From Sphagnum magellanicum (taxonomy: Eukaryota > Streptophyta > Sphagnopsida > Sphagnales > Sphagnaceae), in assembly GCA_021904315.1 (NCBI GenBank), contig CM038910.1:26236256-26300255 (forward strand): a stretch of DNA of 64,000 nt, given 5' to 3'. This document shows, one piece after another, positions 1 through 10,785 of this stretch. Made by a program: the position numbers and the translations under genes. Below the pieces are notes generated by a model. The model was not told the origin of the DNA. It searched no databases and worked only from the letters and a program-made list of their open reading frames with translations. Position 1 is the first letter of the stretch. Each line of letters opens with the position of its first letter.

Positions 1-2880
1 GTCAGGATTCAAACTGCCAATTTGACTCCCGACCTTTCTTTAGGCCATAACTTGTGTTTCAAATGTCCAAATGGGTGATGCGAGCCCATTTTAGACATTT
101 ACGTTTCAATAAATTTTCAATGATATAAAGAACTCTTCAAATAATAGGTTTTGACCCCTGCGATCGTTCCCTGAAAATTCAGGAGTCTTTCGGGATTATA
201 ATTCCCCAAGTGGGGGTTGCCTTGGGAGTGTGAAGGTTCATTCTCTCACACTCTCCTGCATTCCCGGGAGTATAAGATGTGCCTCCCGGGTCTCCCTCTT
301 GTTTCGCCTTCTTGCAAGCCCTTGCTTTGGTCGCGACCCCAAGGTTAGGGTTGCAACATGTGATGACATGTCTTTTTTTTATCAACTTTGAAATTTTGAA
401 TTGATTTGTGAGAGAATATCTAACATCTCTCATTTTCTTATGTCAATCAATAAATAATATCTAACATTTTGGTCTGAAAATTTGTGCATTAATATAGATT
501 GTCTTTATGTTTATATTTTGGGCTGGTCAATGTTTTCATTCATAAATACTTATGTTGCAAAAGTAGTAGTTCTCACTCAAATAACTAAATAATATGAGAA
601 CATAGATTACATGTGTTTTGGGTCTTTCAATAATAATCATACAAAATAATTAACATGTTGCCATAATTATGTTTACAACCGTATGTTATCATATGAATCT
701 ATTGTCCGTTCTAAACAATTTTGTGTTGAAGATGATTCCTTGAAATATTCTAAGTTTATGGAATCATTGGTTAAGAGTTTTCATTATATCAAATAATATA
801 TGTTGTGAAATGTTCTGGTTATTTTATTATGTACTATATGGTGCATGTGCTTGCTGCTTCTTATGATTATCCAATAGGTGATGAAGGTGTTAACACATTA
901 GTGATTTGGATTTTGGTAGTTAGGCCTTGGGGTAGCATCATCCATTAGCCCAGGTATGAATGTTCTTTTTTCCTCTTGGCATTGATTTGTCAAATATCTA
1001 GCATATACCCATACCCAGAACTATTTGGCAAGAGTGATGAGAAGTGCATACCAGACGATTACCTCCCCCCCCCTACCCCCACAAAACTTGGACTTTCATC
1101 ATCACAATAGACAAAAGATTTGTGAAACAATAGACAAAAGATCAACGTTTCACAAAGCCATTGTATGGATGTGACATTGTTTTTTGTAGGATTAGCGAAA
1201 TAAATCTGTCATTAAACCAGTTAGAGGTTCTTCACACTCTTTTAAGCCCTGATGCAATTGGTGTTCAAGATCAGGAGTGGGTAGGAGAGGACCTTGGCGT
1301 TCACATGAATCTACACCAGACCTTTCTACATTTGGGGCAAATTTAACAAAAACAACTCACTTCACTTCGTGACAAAACTTATGTTGCAGGAAAAGATTCC
1401 AGCGCCATGTGCATTGATTGCTATGTCTGGCATTATTATTTGTCTTGGTATTGTCACTTAGCCATGGAAAGGGGTGTCTACATGGATGAATTACAAACAC
1501 TACAAGATTTTGTTGTATTTCGGCAAGCTTTGTGCCTACTGATGCAATATAGCCATGGGGAATTCAAACTATACAACATGACAATTCGTATAAATGACCA
1601 ATTTTTTTTTCAAAGGTCAACATGTTTTTTGTTAGACTGGGATAATGCAATTGGTACTTCGAGATTCTTGTGGATGTCTAATTTGTCCTACTTTGTTGAG
1701 GACTAACTATATTTCTGTTCAACATAGAAATGTGCAAGTCTGATGTTGGGATCAAATATAGGATTTTGCAAGTTGCTCATGTAGAAGTTTTGAGTGTCAT
1801 GGAGGTCAAGTGTGTTATATATTTTGTGGGTTGTGAACTGATTTACATGGAGAACTTTTCTTTGTGCAAAATTGGAGACCACCATGACCATTTGCCATAA
1901 TTGGGTTTTTTTAGTAAACTCTACCCACAAGTTGGTGGCATCCGCACCACTCACACAAAATCTTCCTTTGACTCAACTCCTATACCCAACTTGCCTTCTT
2001 GGCTCTCTACAATTGTTGTTCACCATAATGAAAAGTACCCTTGGTGCCATTAGGTCGAAGGAAGCCATTCCATTCATTACAAAGCTCCTTTCATTGCAAA
2101 TCTACATAAACTCCCTATGATTTGGATGTATAAAAGAATCTACTCAGAATTAGGTCTCAAACTGAACCTGAGTGTCAGTTCTGATACCTGATTCCAAATA
2201 GCTATGAGAACTGGGATTGGACCCAAGGGTCCGGTTTGCAAGAATTTATTCGAAAGTGGGTTTAAGTTCATTTGACAATCTAATAACTTTGTAATAGTTT
2301 CCTCCTTGAGATAAAAGTTCAAGATTTTCTATTTTTTTTCATTGTCCATTTTGATATTTGGATATTGTTAAATTGGAGGTTAACTGGAATAGATGCTTCT
2401 GGAACCAACCCAAGCCTGAAAATGGTTATTGAATCAGAATCAAAACTACCCCTTTAAAAAAAAGAACAGACCTCAAATTGGTTCTCATATTTGTTAAAAA
2501 AAAACAAAAACCCAACCTGATTCAGTCCCTTGAAAATATTAAGAACCGTCCAATTAGAGGTTCCTCTTAGAACATAGGAACTGCCAAACATGGGTTTTTT
2601 CTAGTGTTGGGCGGTTCTTAAATACAACACTAGTTCTTTTCCGATTATCAAACTAGTTATATAGGTATATATTCATTTGTTCATATCTAGTTAAATCATC
2701 TTCAGGATGATTGCCACTTTAATTGCATCGTAACATTGAAAAAAAACCCCTTTTGAGGGCAATGATATATATTTTCATTTTTTTGGTGTTTAAAGTTTGA
2801 TAATTCTTCCAAATTCTCTAGCATTTTTGTCTAATTTACACTAAATTTTCTTTTTTTCAAAAAGAAATATTGTTAAAAAA
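1..2880. other. Intergenic spacer without a recognisable gene
   Basis: No open frame here resembles a known protein, and the longest (about 100 codons near 1407-1706) has no recognisable motif or splice context. The stretch is AT-rich with a C-rich run at 1066-1080. A short perfect hairpin (9-bp stem, 2601-2609 with 2625-2633) and a self-complementary stretch at about 225-265 are the only structures I see. Decayed transposon sequence is likely but I cannot name a family. Confidence 0.5.
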
Positions 2881-2884
2881 TCAA

Positions 2885-3310
2885 GGTTGAGACAAGCTTG
2901 GGCCCACAACACAAGTTGACATGTTCTGTGTTCAAATACGACATGGACTGGGACAAATGGCTTGGGGGCCAAGACAGGGTGCCTTGGGGCCATGACAAAA
3001 ATAGACCCTTGGGTGCTTGGGCCCAAGAACACTTAGTGCCTTGAGGCCCCCTTGGCTTGCTTGGGGTCCAGGACAAGTGGCCTACCCTTTATGAAAAATG
3101 TTTAAAAAATCTTTTAATAGTTACGACAAGGTGGTCTAGGCTCTAGGACACTGCATACCATAGGCCCATGACAAAATGGAATGGACCCTAGGTTACTTAA
3201 AAGTTAGAAGAATGTGGCCCATGGTTTAGGACATGACAACAAGGGAATTAGGATAGAATGACCTTAAGTTGCTAGGGGTTGGGATATGATAGCCCAAGGT
3301 CTAGGATATT
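2885..3310. repeat. Degenerate short repeats built on a TTGGGxCC-AGGACA core
   Basis: The core 'cttggggcc(c)aagacaa' followed by 'tggccta' or similar recurs many times at irregular spacing of about 30-60 bases, for example near 2898, 2950, 2985, 3020, 3055, 3130, 3170 and 3215. The same core appears inside the neighbouring inverted repeat (about 3535 and 4650) and near 5135. It looks like a decayed minisatellite belonging to the same element family. No protein is implied. Confidence 0.5.
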
Positions 3311-3317
3311 ATGGCCA

Positions 3318-3690
3318 TGGGTGGCATGGGCCTACAGAATTGTAAAATGGCCACCAAAGGAGTGAGCTTGGGCTTGAGGTTTGTAGTAGAATATTCTCTG
3401 TCCTGGGGTCCCAAGAGAGGGAATATTGGCTTGGGCCTGGGGGCAAACCCCACAAGGGTCCTTTGGACATGGGCTTGATTGAACATCTTACAAATTTTGT
3501 TAATGTCATGTCCAACACCTTGCATGGTTTTGTCCCGGGGTCCTTGGTAATCTGGGTCAATGGGAACAAGAATTGGGAACAAACCGTATAATTTCATTTC
3601 GTATTTATACATGTATGAAATAACACATCCACAATGGTCATCCATGAAAGGATGGTAACACTATGAAATTTGATTATGGCTTGGACAGTC
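3318..3690 (-). repeat. Left arm of a ~370-bp inverted repeat
   Basis: The reverse complement of this arm matches 4512-4880 nearly base for base over about 370 bp, roughly 85-90 percent identical by eye, with few indels. Both arms share the landmarks 'ccattgtggatg', 'ttgttcccaat', 'caaaaccatgcaaggtgt' and 'gagaatattctact'. The roughly 820-bp spacer between the arms is AT-rich. Short open frames in the arms are conserved only because the DNA is, and resemble no protein I know. Probably a foldback or two oppositely inserted copies of one dispersed repeat. Confidence 0.75.
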
Positions 3691-4511
3691 CTTAAACACG
3701 ATTTGTTAAACTACTAATTACTTTTGAAATTTTCTAATGAAAAATGAAATATTCCTGAATATTTCAAAAGGCTCTTTATTTTCTTTCACAAATGTTTTTT
3801 CCTCCAAAAAAAATGTTTTTCAAAATTCAAACATTTTTATGATTAATATAATTGGTGTTGAAACTGCCCACTCATTATTAATTTGTGCAAAATATATCAT
3901 TGTCAATTTCCTTGATTATCATTTTGATAATATGTTCCGATGACCCCTTATGCATAAGTTGATTTTAAAAATTACTCAACTTGAGAATCACTTAGTAAAA
4001 TGTCAAGGTTAGTCTATGTAAAAAAAACTTAAGGAGGAAACAAATCTTGTTCTTTTCAATCTATGTGCACATCTCAGAATGGCCAAGTCACAATCTTTCA
4101 AATTCAAGCTAGAAATGGAGCTGAAATTGGAGAAGTGCAGCCAAAAGAAAATTCATAGTTCAATATCATAGGACAGGGGAGGGGCAACTTCAGCACATGT
4201 TTACTGTTCATAATTAATTAATTTTGAATATTTAATTTAAAGAATAATATATTCCAGAATATTTCAAAAGATTTTTCATTTTCCTTCACAAGAAAATTGA
4301 TCTTTGTGAAAAGAAAAATTTAAAAAAATGTTAGGGCTAAAAAATATATAATTTGTGCCAAAGCTGCCAAGGTACTATGGTAGTTTTTGAAATTTAAGTT
4401 TTCAAGAACATGTTGGGAGGAAAAGTTCATGGAAAACCAAAAAAATCAAGAAAAATTGCAAGATTTCTATACAAGCTTCAAGTAGGTAGCCAAAAAATTA
4501 ATCTTGTTGCA

Positions 4512-4880
4512 TACCCCAAGCCATAATCAAATTTCATAATGTTATTGTGCCTTCATGGATGACCATTGTGGATGTATTATTTCATACATATATAAATACA
4601 GAATAAAATTATATGTTTGTTCCCAATACTTGTTCCCATTGACCCCAGGTTACCAAGGGCCCAGGACAAAACCATGCAAGGTGTTGGACAAGACATTAAC
4701 AAAATTTGTAAGGTGTCCAGACCCATGTCCAAGGGAATCCTACGGGGTTTGCCCCCAGGCCCAAGCCAATGTCCCCAGTCTTGGGACCCCAGAACAGAGA
4801 ATATTCTACTTTAAACCTCAAGCCCCAGCCCACTCCTTTCCTGGCCTTTTTGGAATTCCATATGGGGCTTGTACCAAATG
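4512..4880 (+). repeat. Right arm of the ~370-bp inverted repeat
   Basis: Partner of the arm at 3318-3690, in opposite orientation. A shorter, more diverged direct copy follows at about 4985-5155 (same order of 'ttcataaggttaccatg', 'ttgttccca', 'gggcccaagacaaaac'), so at least three copies of the family lie within 1.9 kb. The spacer holds a smaller direct repeat, about 3745-3795 against 4247-4300, centred on 'gaatatttcaaaag'. Confidence 0.75.
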
Positions 4881-4984
4881 ATTTTTGACTATTTTGGGGC
4901 TTGGACATGGTGGCCTAGTGCCCATTGTAGAACATGCTGAATGTATCGAACATGTCCCAGGGCTCCATTCCACAAGAATATTTT

Positions 4985-5155
4985 ACAGACTACCCAAGCC
5001 TAAGCCAAAATTCATAAGGTTACCATGCTTTCACAAATAACCATTCTGATGTAAAATATTCTCATATAAAAACATATGGATCAAAATTATAAGCTTGTTC
5101 CCATTATATGTTCCCAAAAACCCTAAGTAGCTTGGGGCCCAAGACAAAACATTGA
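4985..5155 (+). repeat. Third, partial copy of the same repeat family
   Basis: Starts like the right arm of the inverted repeat (cataatcaaa/ttcataaggtta region) and continues through the 'ttgttcccat' and 'gggcccaagacaaaac' landmarks, then diverges. It is shorter and more mutated than the two arms upstream. Confidence 0.5.
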
Positions 5156-5302
5156 AATGCTATCTTTCATGCCAAGGGACCCAGCCAAGAGAATCATCTT
5201 TCACAATTTGTGGCCAAAGTACTACAGTATCAGTTCAACTCGTTTAAAATTATCCAATACCAGGGCCATACTAGTATGTTCAAAAGTGAATGTCAATCCA
5301 AC

Positions 5303-5566
5303 ACTACCTTACCCTGAGGTCAGTTTCGTCATTAAATAATCCTCAAAATAGGGAAATGAAATTTGACATGTTGACATGTTGAAAATCATCATAATTATCA
5401 TAGGCTACACTCTGAACAATTGCATTACTAATATCACAATATTATAATAAATGATGGAAATAATAATAATTTCAACATTAAAAAAACGAATTCATTTATA
5501 TATATATATATATATATTTATTTATTGATTTTGTCAATGTGGAAACTGACCCTAGGCTGTGGTAGT
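5303..5566. mobile_element. MITE-like element, copy 1 (264 bp)
   Basis: Imperfect terminal inverted repeats of about 25 bp: the left end begins actacc...aggtcagtttc and the right end reads as actacc...agggtcagtttc on the other strand. The AT-rich interior holds a (TA)n run near 5495-5517 and no coding capacity. A second copy lies at 26105-26361 with the same ends and much of the same interior. I see no clear target-site duplication, so the superfamily is open; the left end could be read as CACTA-like. Confidence 0.65.
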
Positions 5567-5760
5567 TGTAGCTCAACAATCAAAATCTAGGACCTGGTGA
5601 ACCATCTCAACTCCAAACATCGAGCAACAAAATCAAAAGTGAGAATTCATTCCATTGTAACAGGCTTGCCAAAAATCAGGTTTTGGATTGTGAATTATTA
5701 TTATCTACAGTAGAAAGGTGGCAGGTACTACACTATGGAAGCTGATGATCAGATTGGAGA
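5567..5760 (+). repeat. Dispersed repeat shared with 19666-19820
   Basis: The order 'agctcaac-atcaaaa-ctaggacc', 'tcaactccaaa-at-gagc', 'gttttggattgtg' and 'gtagaa-ggtggca' recurs at 19666-19820, directly after the LINE relic. Non-coding, function unknown. The two copies point to a common transposable parent. Confidence 0.5.
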
Positions 5761-7560
5761 CTAAAGTGTCAAACTCAATTTAATTCTGAGCCATGGGAGT
5801 ATTCATCATCGCAAAATAAAAGTTTTTTTTTGGTCACTTTGTGTTCAACAAAATTCTAGCAACCATTTTGGTGTCTTTGTATTAGGTGCATCCTATTTTG
5901 GCTCAACCCGAAAAGAACAAGTGTAGAATAATACAATGAATTAAAAGACAATTTGATTTGGAAGTTTTTACAATTTCAAAAACTATCCCTACTGGAATCT
6001 CTTAAATATTTCAAGATCTCATTTGTGAATTAATTTATGTCTAATCTGATAGGAACATAGGGTAATGTCAAAAAGCTTTTCCTAGGGCTTCAATTTGTGT
6101 GACATAGCCATAAAACTTCAACACCAAAATGAGGTACATGTTTCTTCCCCCCTAATTCAGCAACACAAACCCTTTTAGGTTTTCTAATGTTTGACAAAGA
6201 TTTTTTTGGAGCACCCATCATTTCATTTTCATCTTCTGTGTAGAGTAAAGCTCCAAGGTGGCCATAGTGAACCGGCACCCACCAGTCCCATGGTAACAAC
6301 TAGTGTCCTGTGTGTAAATAGTTTAGGACTTACATTTTGTGTAATTGTCACTTATTTGTTTAAGTTGTAAGTGTAATATTTTATAACGTGTAAAATATGT
6401 AAGTGTAAAACAATGTAAAAAATGTGATTTTTATTCAAAGAGGGGGATTTCATAATGTTTTTGATTTTAAGTCGAAGAAATGGCCCTTTGTCCCAAAAAA
6501 AAAAAAAAAACCATCAAAACATTTGTGCTTTGAAATACATCATAACTAATTTAATTAATAAATATGAATCACAATCAATACAATAAATATTTAAGCTCTT
6601 CTAAAAGCTACAATAAGTAATACTTAATGACAAAAAATATTTTAAAATATTACTCATAAAAATAATAGTAATAATAAAAGTTGTACTCAAGCAATGATGT
6701 GAGGCAAAATGCGTATGTAAGATATTTCTTGGAATAACACCACTGTAGTCCCATCTTGATAAAAAACTTGTTAATAGTTGCATAATTTTTTGTGAAGGAC
6801 CAATCAAAGTGACCCATTGCAAAACAAAAATAAATTGAGCTTTTGACTAAGATCCTCAGCATTAATTAGCAATAAATGACGACTATGCTGGTGGTGAAGA
6901 TCTTTTTTGGAATCCTGCATTGTTCTGGCAACCTACAAGAACACACTGCCTAAATCTGGCGACTTCTTAGCTTCTTCTTTTTTTTTTTTCACAAGATATG
7001 ATAATTTTTTGAAAAATTCTCAAACAGCCCATTATTGGATTTGTCAGCCCTTTATTTCTTCATTAAAAAAAAAAAAAAACACACGCTGTTTGGGATGCAC
7101 TCACAAGTTATTAATATGAATTTGTAAAAAAGGCATGATCGTTAAAAATTATATAATATATCCACTTACACACCTCAAAACATTTATACTGGATGATGTA
7201 AATATATTTGACAAATATTTCCACTGATCTCAGATAAATGTAAAAAAATTCAGACTATGTAAATGCAACACACATGATTTATACACATCCTATATACAAC
7301 TATTGACACTTACATGCACAACACTAGTACCTAGGTATCAACAGCCCTTCTGGTTCACCCAAGGCTCCACCAGTCACCATAGAGGATGGACCAGCAGACC
7401 ATTAAGGATACAAGGTAAGTGGTCAAGAAACAGCTGTGGTGGGGGGGGGGTCCAATTTATGAAACCCTGTCAATCATATATAAACTAAAGCACCCAAAAA
7501 AGGTACAATACAAGGATCTTGGACAAAACAACCACCTAAAAGTTGTTTTGTCTTCTTGGA
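5761..7560. other. AT-rich spacer without a recognisable gene
   Basis: Contains homopolymer A and T runs (about 6495-6511, 6978-6990, 7065-7079) and a 10-G run near 7441-7450. No frame has codon continuity or a recognisable domain. Decayed repeat sequence is likely. Confidence 0.5.
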
Positions 7561-7573
7561 CATGAGTTCTAAC

Positions 7574-7738
7574 CCTTTTGTCCAAAACAAACCACAAGGG
7601 GGACATCAAGTTCCTGAACTCCTTCCCTTTTGTGCAAAACAAAACCACAAGGGGAATATCAAGTTCCCAAACTCCCTCCTTCCTTTTGTCCAAATCTAAC
7701 CACAAGGGGAATCACAAGCTCCCGAACCCCCTCTTGTC
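7574..7738. repeat. Three-copy tandem repeat, ~51-57 bp unit
   Basis: Three adjacent units each begin near 'ccttttgt(c/g)caaa' (7574, 7625, 7682), continue with 'accacaagggg', then 'atcaagttcc-gaactcc'. The units differ by small indels. The array lies about 60 bp before the conserved leader of the downstream sucrose transporter gene and is absent at the same place in the duplicate block. Confidence 0.7.
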
Positions 7739-7799
7739 TCAAGAAGCATATCAAATAAGGTAAGGAAAGGGGAGAAGCCTGTCCAATACCCTAGTTAAC

Positions 7800-8010
7800 C
7801 GTGGCGCTTACCCAATGGTATTAGTGGAAGAAGAACAAGAGAAAATCGTTCAACTGTTGTTGTGTTTGTAGAAGCAGAAGGAATTGTTGTTGTGGTGAAG
7901 TTGGTGGAAGCAGAAGAAGAAGAAGAAGAAGAAGAAGTTGTTTGCCTTGTTGTCATGTCTGTGGGAGAAGAAGAAGAAGAAGAAGGAATGGTTATGGTGG
8001 AGTTTGAGCG
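7800..8010 (+). promoter_or_regulatory. Leader/promoter of sucrose transporter 1 with GAA and TTG microsatellites
   Basis: Purine-rich (GAA)n tracts at about 7910-7938 and 7967-7985 and interspersed TTG/TTGTGG repeats lead directly into the coding region. The same arrangement precedes transporter 2 (26575-26784), so it was present before the duplication. It may be 5' untranslated sequence, since GAA-rich leaders are common in plant mRNAs. No TATA box can be fixed with confidence. Confidence 0.45.
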
Positions 8011-9678
8011 ATGAGGGAAGAGGAGAAGGACGAGGGGTGGCGGAAGATGAGTAACAATAAGGGAAAGATCAGAGTACCTATCAGTGTGCTCGTGCGTGTA
8101 GCTAGCGTTGCAGTAGCGGTGCGATTCGGGTGGGCCTTGCAGTTGTCGTTGCTGACACCTTATGTGCAAGAGCTGGGCATTCCACATGTATGGGCGAGTC
8201 TCGTGGGTATGTGCGGACCTATTTCTGGCATTTTGGTGCAGCCGATCGTCGGGCATTACAGCGACGGTTGTACAAGCAAGTATGGGAGGAGACGGCCTTT
8301 CATCGTCGTAGGTGCCATTTCTGTTGTTGTGGGAGTCCTTACCATTGGCTTCTCTGCTGATTTGGGATTTCTTCTGGGGGACTCGCTCGTTGCTCGTCCT
8401 CGTGCTATTGTATTTTTTATTCTTGGGTTCTGGATTTTGGACCTTGGTAGCGGGGTTATACAAGTTCCTTCTCGAGCTTTGCTCGTTGATTTCACTGGGA
8501 ATGACCAGAAGAGGACGCAGGGAGCCAATGCCTTCTACTCCTCGTTCCTGGCGGTTGGCACCATTCTTGGATACGCGACTGGTGCATATGCTGGCTGGTG
8601 GAAGCTCTTTCCCTTCTCTCTCACCACTGCTTGCAACGTCGCTTGTGCCAACCTGAAGTCCGCCTTTCTTATTGGCATCGTTGTCGTTGCCTTCACCACG
8701 TTTTTGAGCGTCACTGCGGCTTCTGAGATTCCTTACTTTCGTCTACCCAGATACGACAGCAAAAAAGATGCGGCATTCACCCCGTTGCTCGCAGATCGCC
8801 GGTGTTTTTCTTCGGACCCCGAAGTCGGCAAGAGCACAACTATCGTATCTGGAACGGTGCGAAACTCAGACGGGGAAGAAGAAGCAAACGAAAAAGAAGA
8901 GTTGGCTCACCTGCAGTCGGAAGGGATGCCCTTGGAGCTCCTGAGGGCACTGCGGGACCTTCCTCGGCCGATGTGGTACATTCTACTTGTCACAGCGCTC
9001 ACATGGATGGCTATCTACCCTTTCCTTCTCTTTGACACAGATTGGATGGGGCGAGAAGTCTACATGGGCGAGCCGTTGTCTTCCGATCCTCTTGTCACCA
9101 AACGATACTTCGATGGAGTGCACATGGGATCCCTCGGCCTCGTTCTCCATTCCATCGTGATCGCCCTCTTTTCGTTCTGCATAGCTTACCTTTGCGACAA
9201 GCTTGGGTCGACGTACCTCTGGGGATTAAGCAACATGGTTTTGGCAACTGTCTTTGGAGCGATTGTGCTGATAACAGCAATATCAAAGCAAACTGCAACC
9301 GAAGAAGGAGCTCCGCCACCTTTTGTAACATTCGCGGCACTGGCGATCTTCTCACTCTTCGGAGTTCCTCTTGCGGTGACGACCACTGTGCCATACTCTC
9401 TGGCTGCAACTTTTACAGAGAACGTTGGAGGTGGCCAAGGTTTGTCCATGGGGGTGTTGAATCTTGTTGTTTCTGTTCCGCAATTCATTGTTTCCTTGGG
9501 AGCCGGACCCTTGGATGAGATCTTCGGAGGCGGCAACATGCCTGCGTTCTATTTTGGAGCCGGAATTGCAATCTGTGGAGCAGTTGCAGCCGTGCTACTT
9601 CTACCAATGCCACCACCACCACCGGACTCCCGAACGTTTAACAGGGTGCTTCTAGGCGACAGTTCTCTCATTCCCTGA
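8011..9678 (+). CDS. Sucrose/H+ symporter, SUC/SUT family (copy 1)
   Basis: A 555-residue intronless protein of the GPH/major-facilitator sucrose transporters, which import sucrose with protons across the plasma membrane or export it from the vacuole. Seen: twelve hydrophobic segments; the opening 'FGWALQLSLLTPYVQELGI' typical of the family; the loop 2-3 motif SDGCTSKYGRRRPF; the cytosolic acidic loop (about residues 265-310); and FDTDWMGREVYMG after it. The Asp of WILDL and the Arg of PSRALL keep the 11-residue spacing of the conserved charged pair, and the D-R-E of DTDWMGRE is intact. Oddities: Gly where most SUTs have Arg in SDRCT, and LDLGSGVIQ where the family and copy 2 have LD-ANN-. 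The ATG is chosen because its N terminus aligns with copy 2. The loop sequence looks most like the SUT4 group; assignment to a clade is inference. Confidence 0.93.
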   Translation: MREEEKDEGWRKMSNNKGKIRVPISVLVRVASVAVAVRFGWALQLSLLTPYVQELGIPHVWASLVGMCGPISGILVQPIVGHYSDGCTSKYGRRRPFIVVGAISVVVGVLTIGFSADLGFLLGDSLVARPRAIVFFILGFWILDLGSGVIQVPSRALLVDFTGNDQKRTQGANAFYSSFLAVGTILGYATGAYAGWWKLFPFSLTTACNVACANLKSAFLIGIVVVAFTTFLSVTAASEIPYFRLPRYDSKKDAAFTPLLADRRCFSSDPEVGKSTTIVSGTVRNSDGEEEANEKEELAHLQSEGMPLELLRALRDLPRPMWYILLVTALTWMAIYPFLLFDTDWMGREVYMGEPLSSDPLVTKRYFDGVHMGSLGLVLHSIVIALFSFCIAYLCDKLGSTYLWGLSNMVLATVFGAIVLITAISKQTATEEGAPPPFVTFAALAIFSLFGVPLAVTTTVPYSLAATFTENVGGGQGLSMGVLNLVVSVPQFIVSLGAGPLDEIFGGGNMPAFYFGAGIAICGAVAAVLLLPMPPPPPDSRTFNRVLLGDSSLIP

Positions 9679-10340
9679 CACTTCACCATCACCTCCTTTC
9701 AATCTCCCAATTCTCTTCTTGCATCTTCAAGCAAAATTTTGCATCAAAGCTTATACTTCCATCCACTCCTGAAGAGTTATGGAAGAAGGATCCTCTTCAC
9801 CATCTCCTCTTGAGGACTCTGGATCTGACACCTAGTCTGCTTCTCAAGCTTGCTCAATTCAGAAGCTGTTTTAATCTACCTTCACCATCTCTGATGAAGC
9901 TATCTTTATCAGAACCTTTTCAGTCCTCTTCTTGAATATTATTTGCACCATGATTCATGGAAACTCACAGTCTGGTCATGTTTTTCTTGAGCCCAGAGAG
10001 ATGACTGTGAATGATTGAATGCATCATTCTCCTGCAGTGCATGTAAGACTCGAACACATCAGTCATTGAGGAGGATTGCAGGGCATGAACTACTCTGCCT
10101 TGCTTGTATCTTTGAGATGCTGCAATTGCAAATTTTATTGTCAAACTCCCCAACTTCGGGATTGTATAATATCATGTTCACTTGTCATTTAGAGGCCAAA
10201 TATAATAATACATCTTTGATCTTAGCCAATTTGTATCCTTCTACGTAACAATGATTTCTATTGCTTGTTTCCACACATTGACTTTGCTTGGTTTGCTTCA
10301 CTCGGTGTTCAGATAACAGTTACATGTCATGAAGATATGG
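9679..10340. other. Conserved 3' flank of sucrose transporter 1
   Basis: The first ~280 bases after the stop are about 90 percent identical to those after copy 2 (28465-28760), including long shared runs around 'gaagagttatggaagaagg' and 'catgattcatg'. That is at least as conserved as the coding region. Probably 3' untranslated sequence. The rest, to 10340, is diverged and shows no gene. Confidence 0.5.
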
Positions 10341-10785
10341 TCATTGATACAATGGTGGGTGGAATTTGAGTTCAAGAATCCATACTTGTTCTTCACTTAG
10401 CAGGACATCTGACTGTCAGATTTCAGATCCATTGACACTAAAAAATGCAGAATTTCAAGTGCTCCAAATTTGTTTCAGGCCACAAAATCATCCATTCAAT
10501 TTCCCAAAGCAAGCTGTTTTGATGGCTCAATTGCCCAGAAGAATTCTTGAACCAAAAAGTCTGAGAAGAACTGAAAATTGGAAAACTAGATCCTGAAACA
10601 AGCTGTTTGAAGGCTGGGTTGCCAAGAAGAACTGCTAAACCAAAAGTCCGAGAAAACACCTGAAACCTGGATCCAGGGAGAGCAGTAGCAGGGATTGGGG
10701 TTGGTTGAAGCACCACACCACCCAGTATCTTCTTTAACACAAACATGTTTTAGCAAGTGGCAGAAATGTCCAGGTCTTGCTCGTT

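Noticed and set aside
1161-2120. Several 60-100 codon frames on both strands
   Set aside because: Looked for transposon protein motifs and found none that could be named; left as spacer.
2601-2633. Perfect 9-bp hairpin
   Set aside because: Not followed by a terminator-like or gene context; such short stems are expected by chance in this much spacer.
7795-8463. 222-codon minus-strand frame with poly-Ser
   Set aside because: It is the antisense reading of the GAA microsatellite and the sucrose transporter start. The same artefact appears at 26557-27252.
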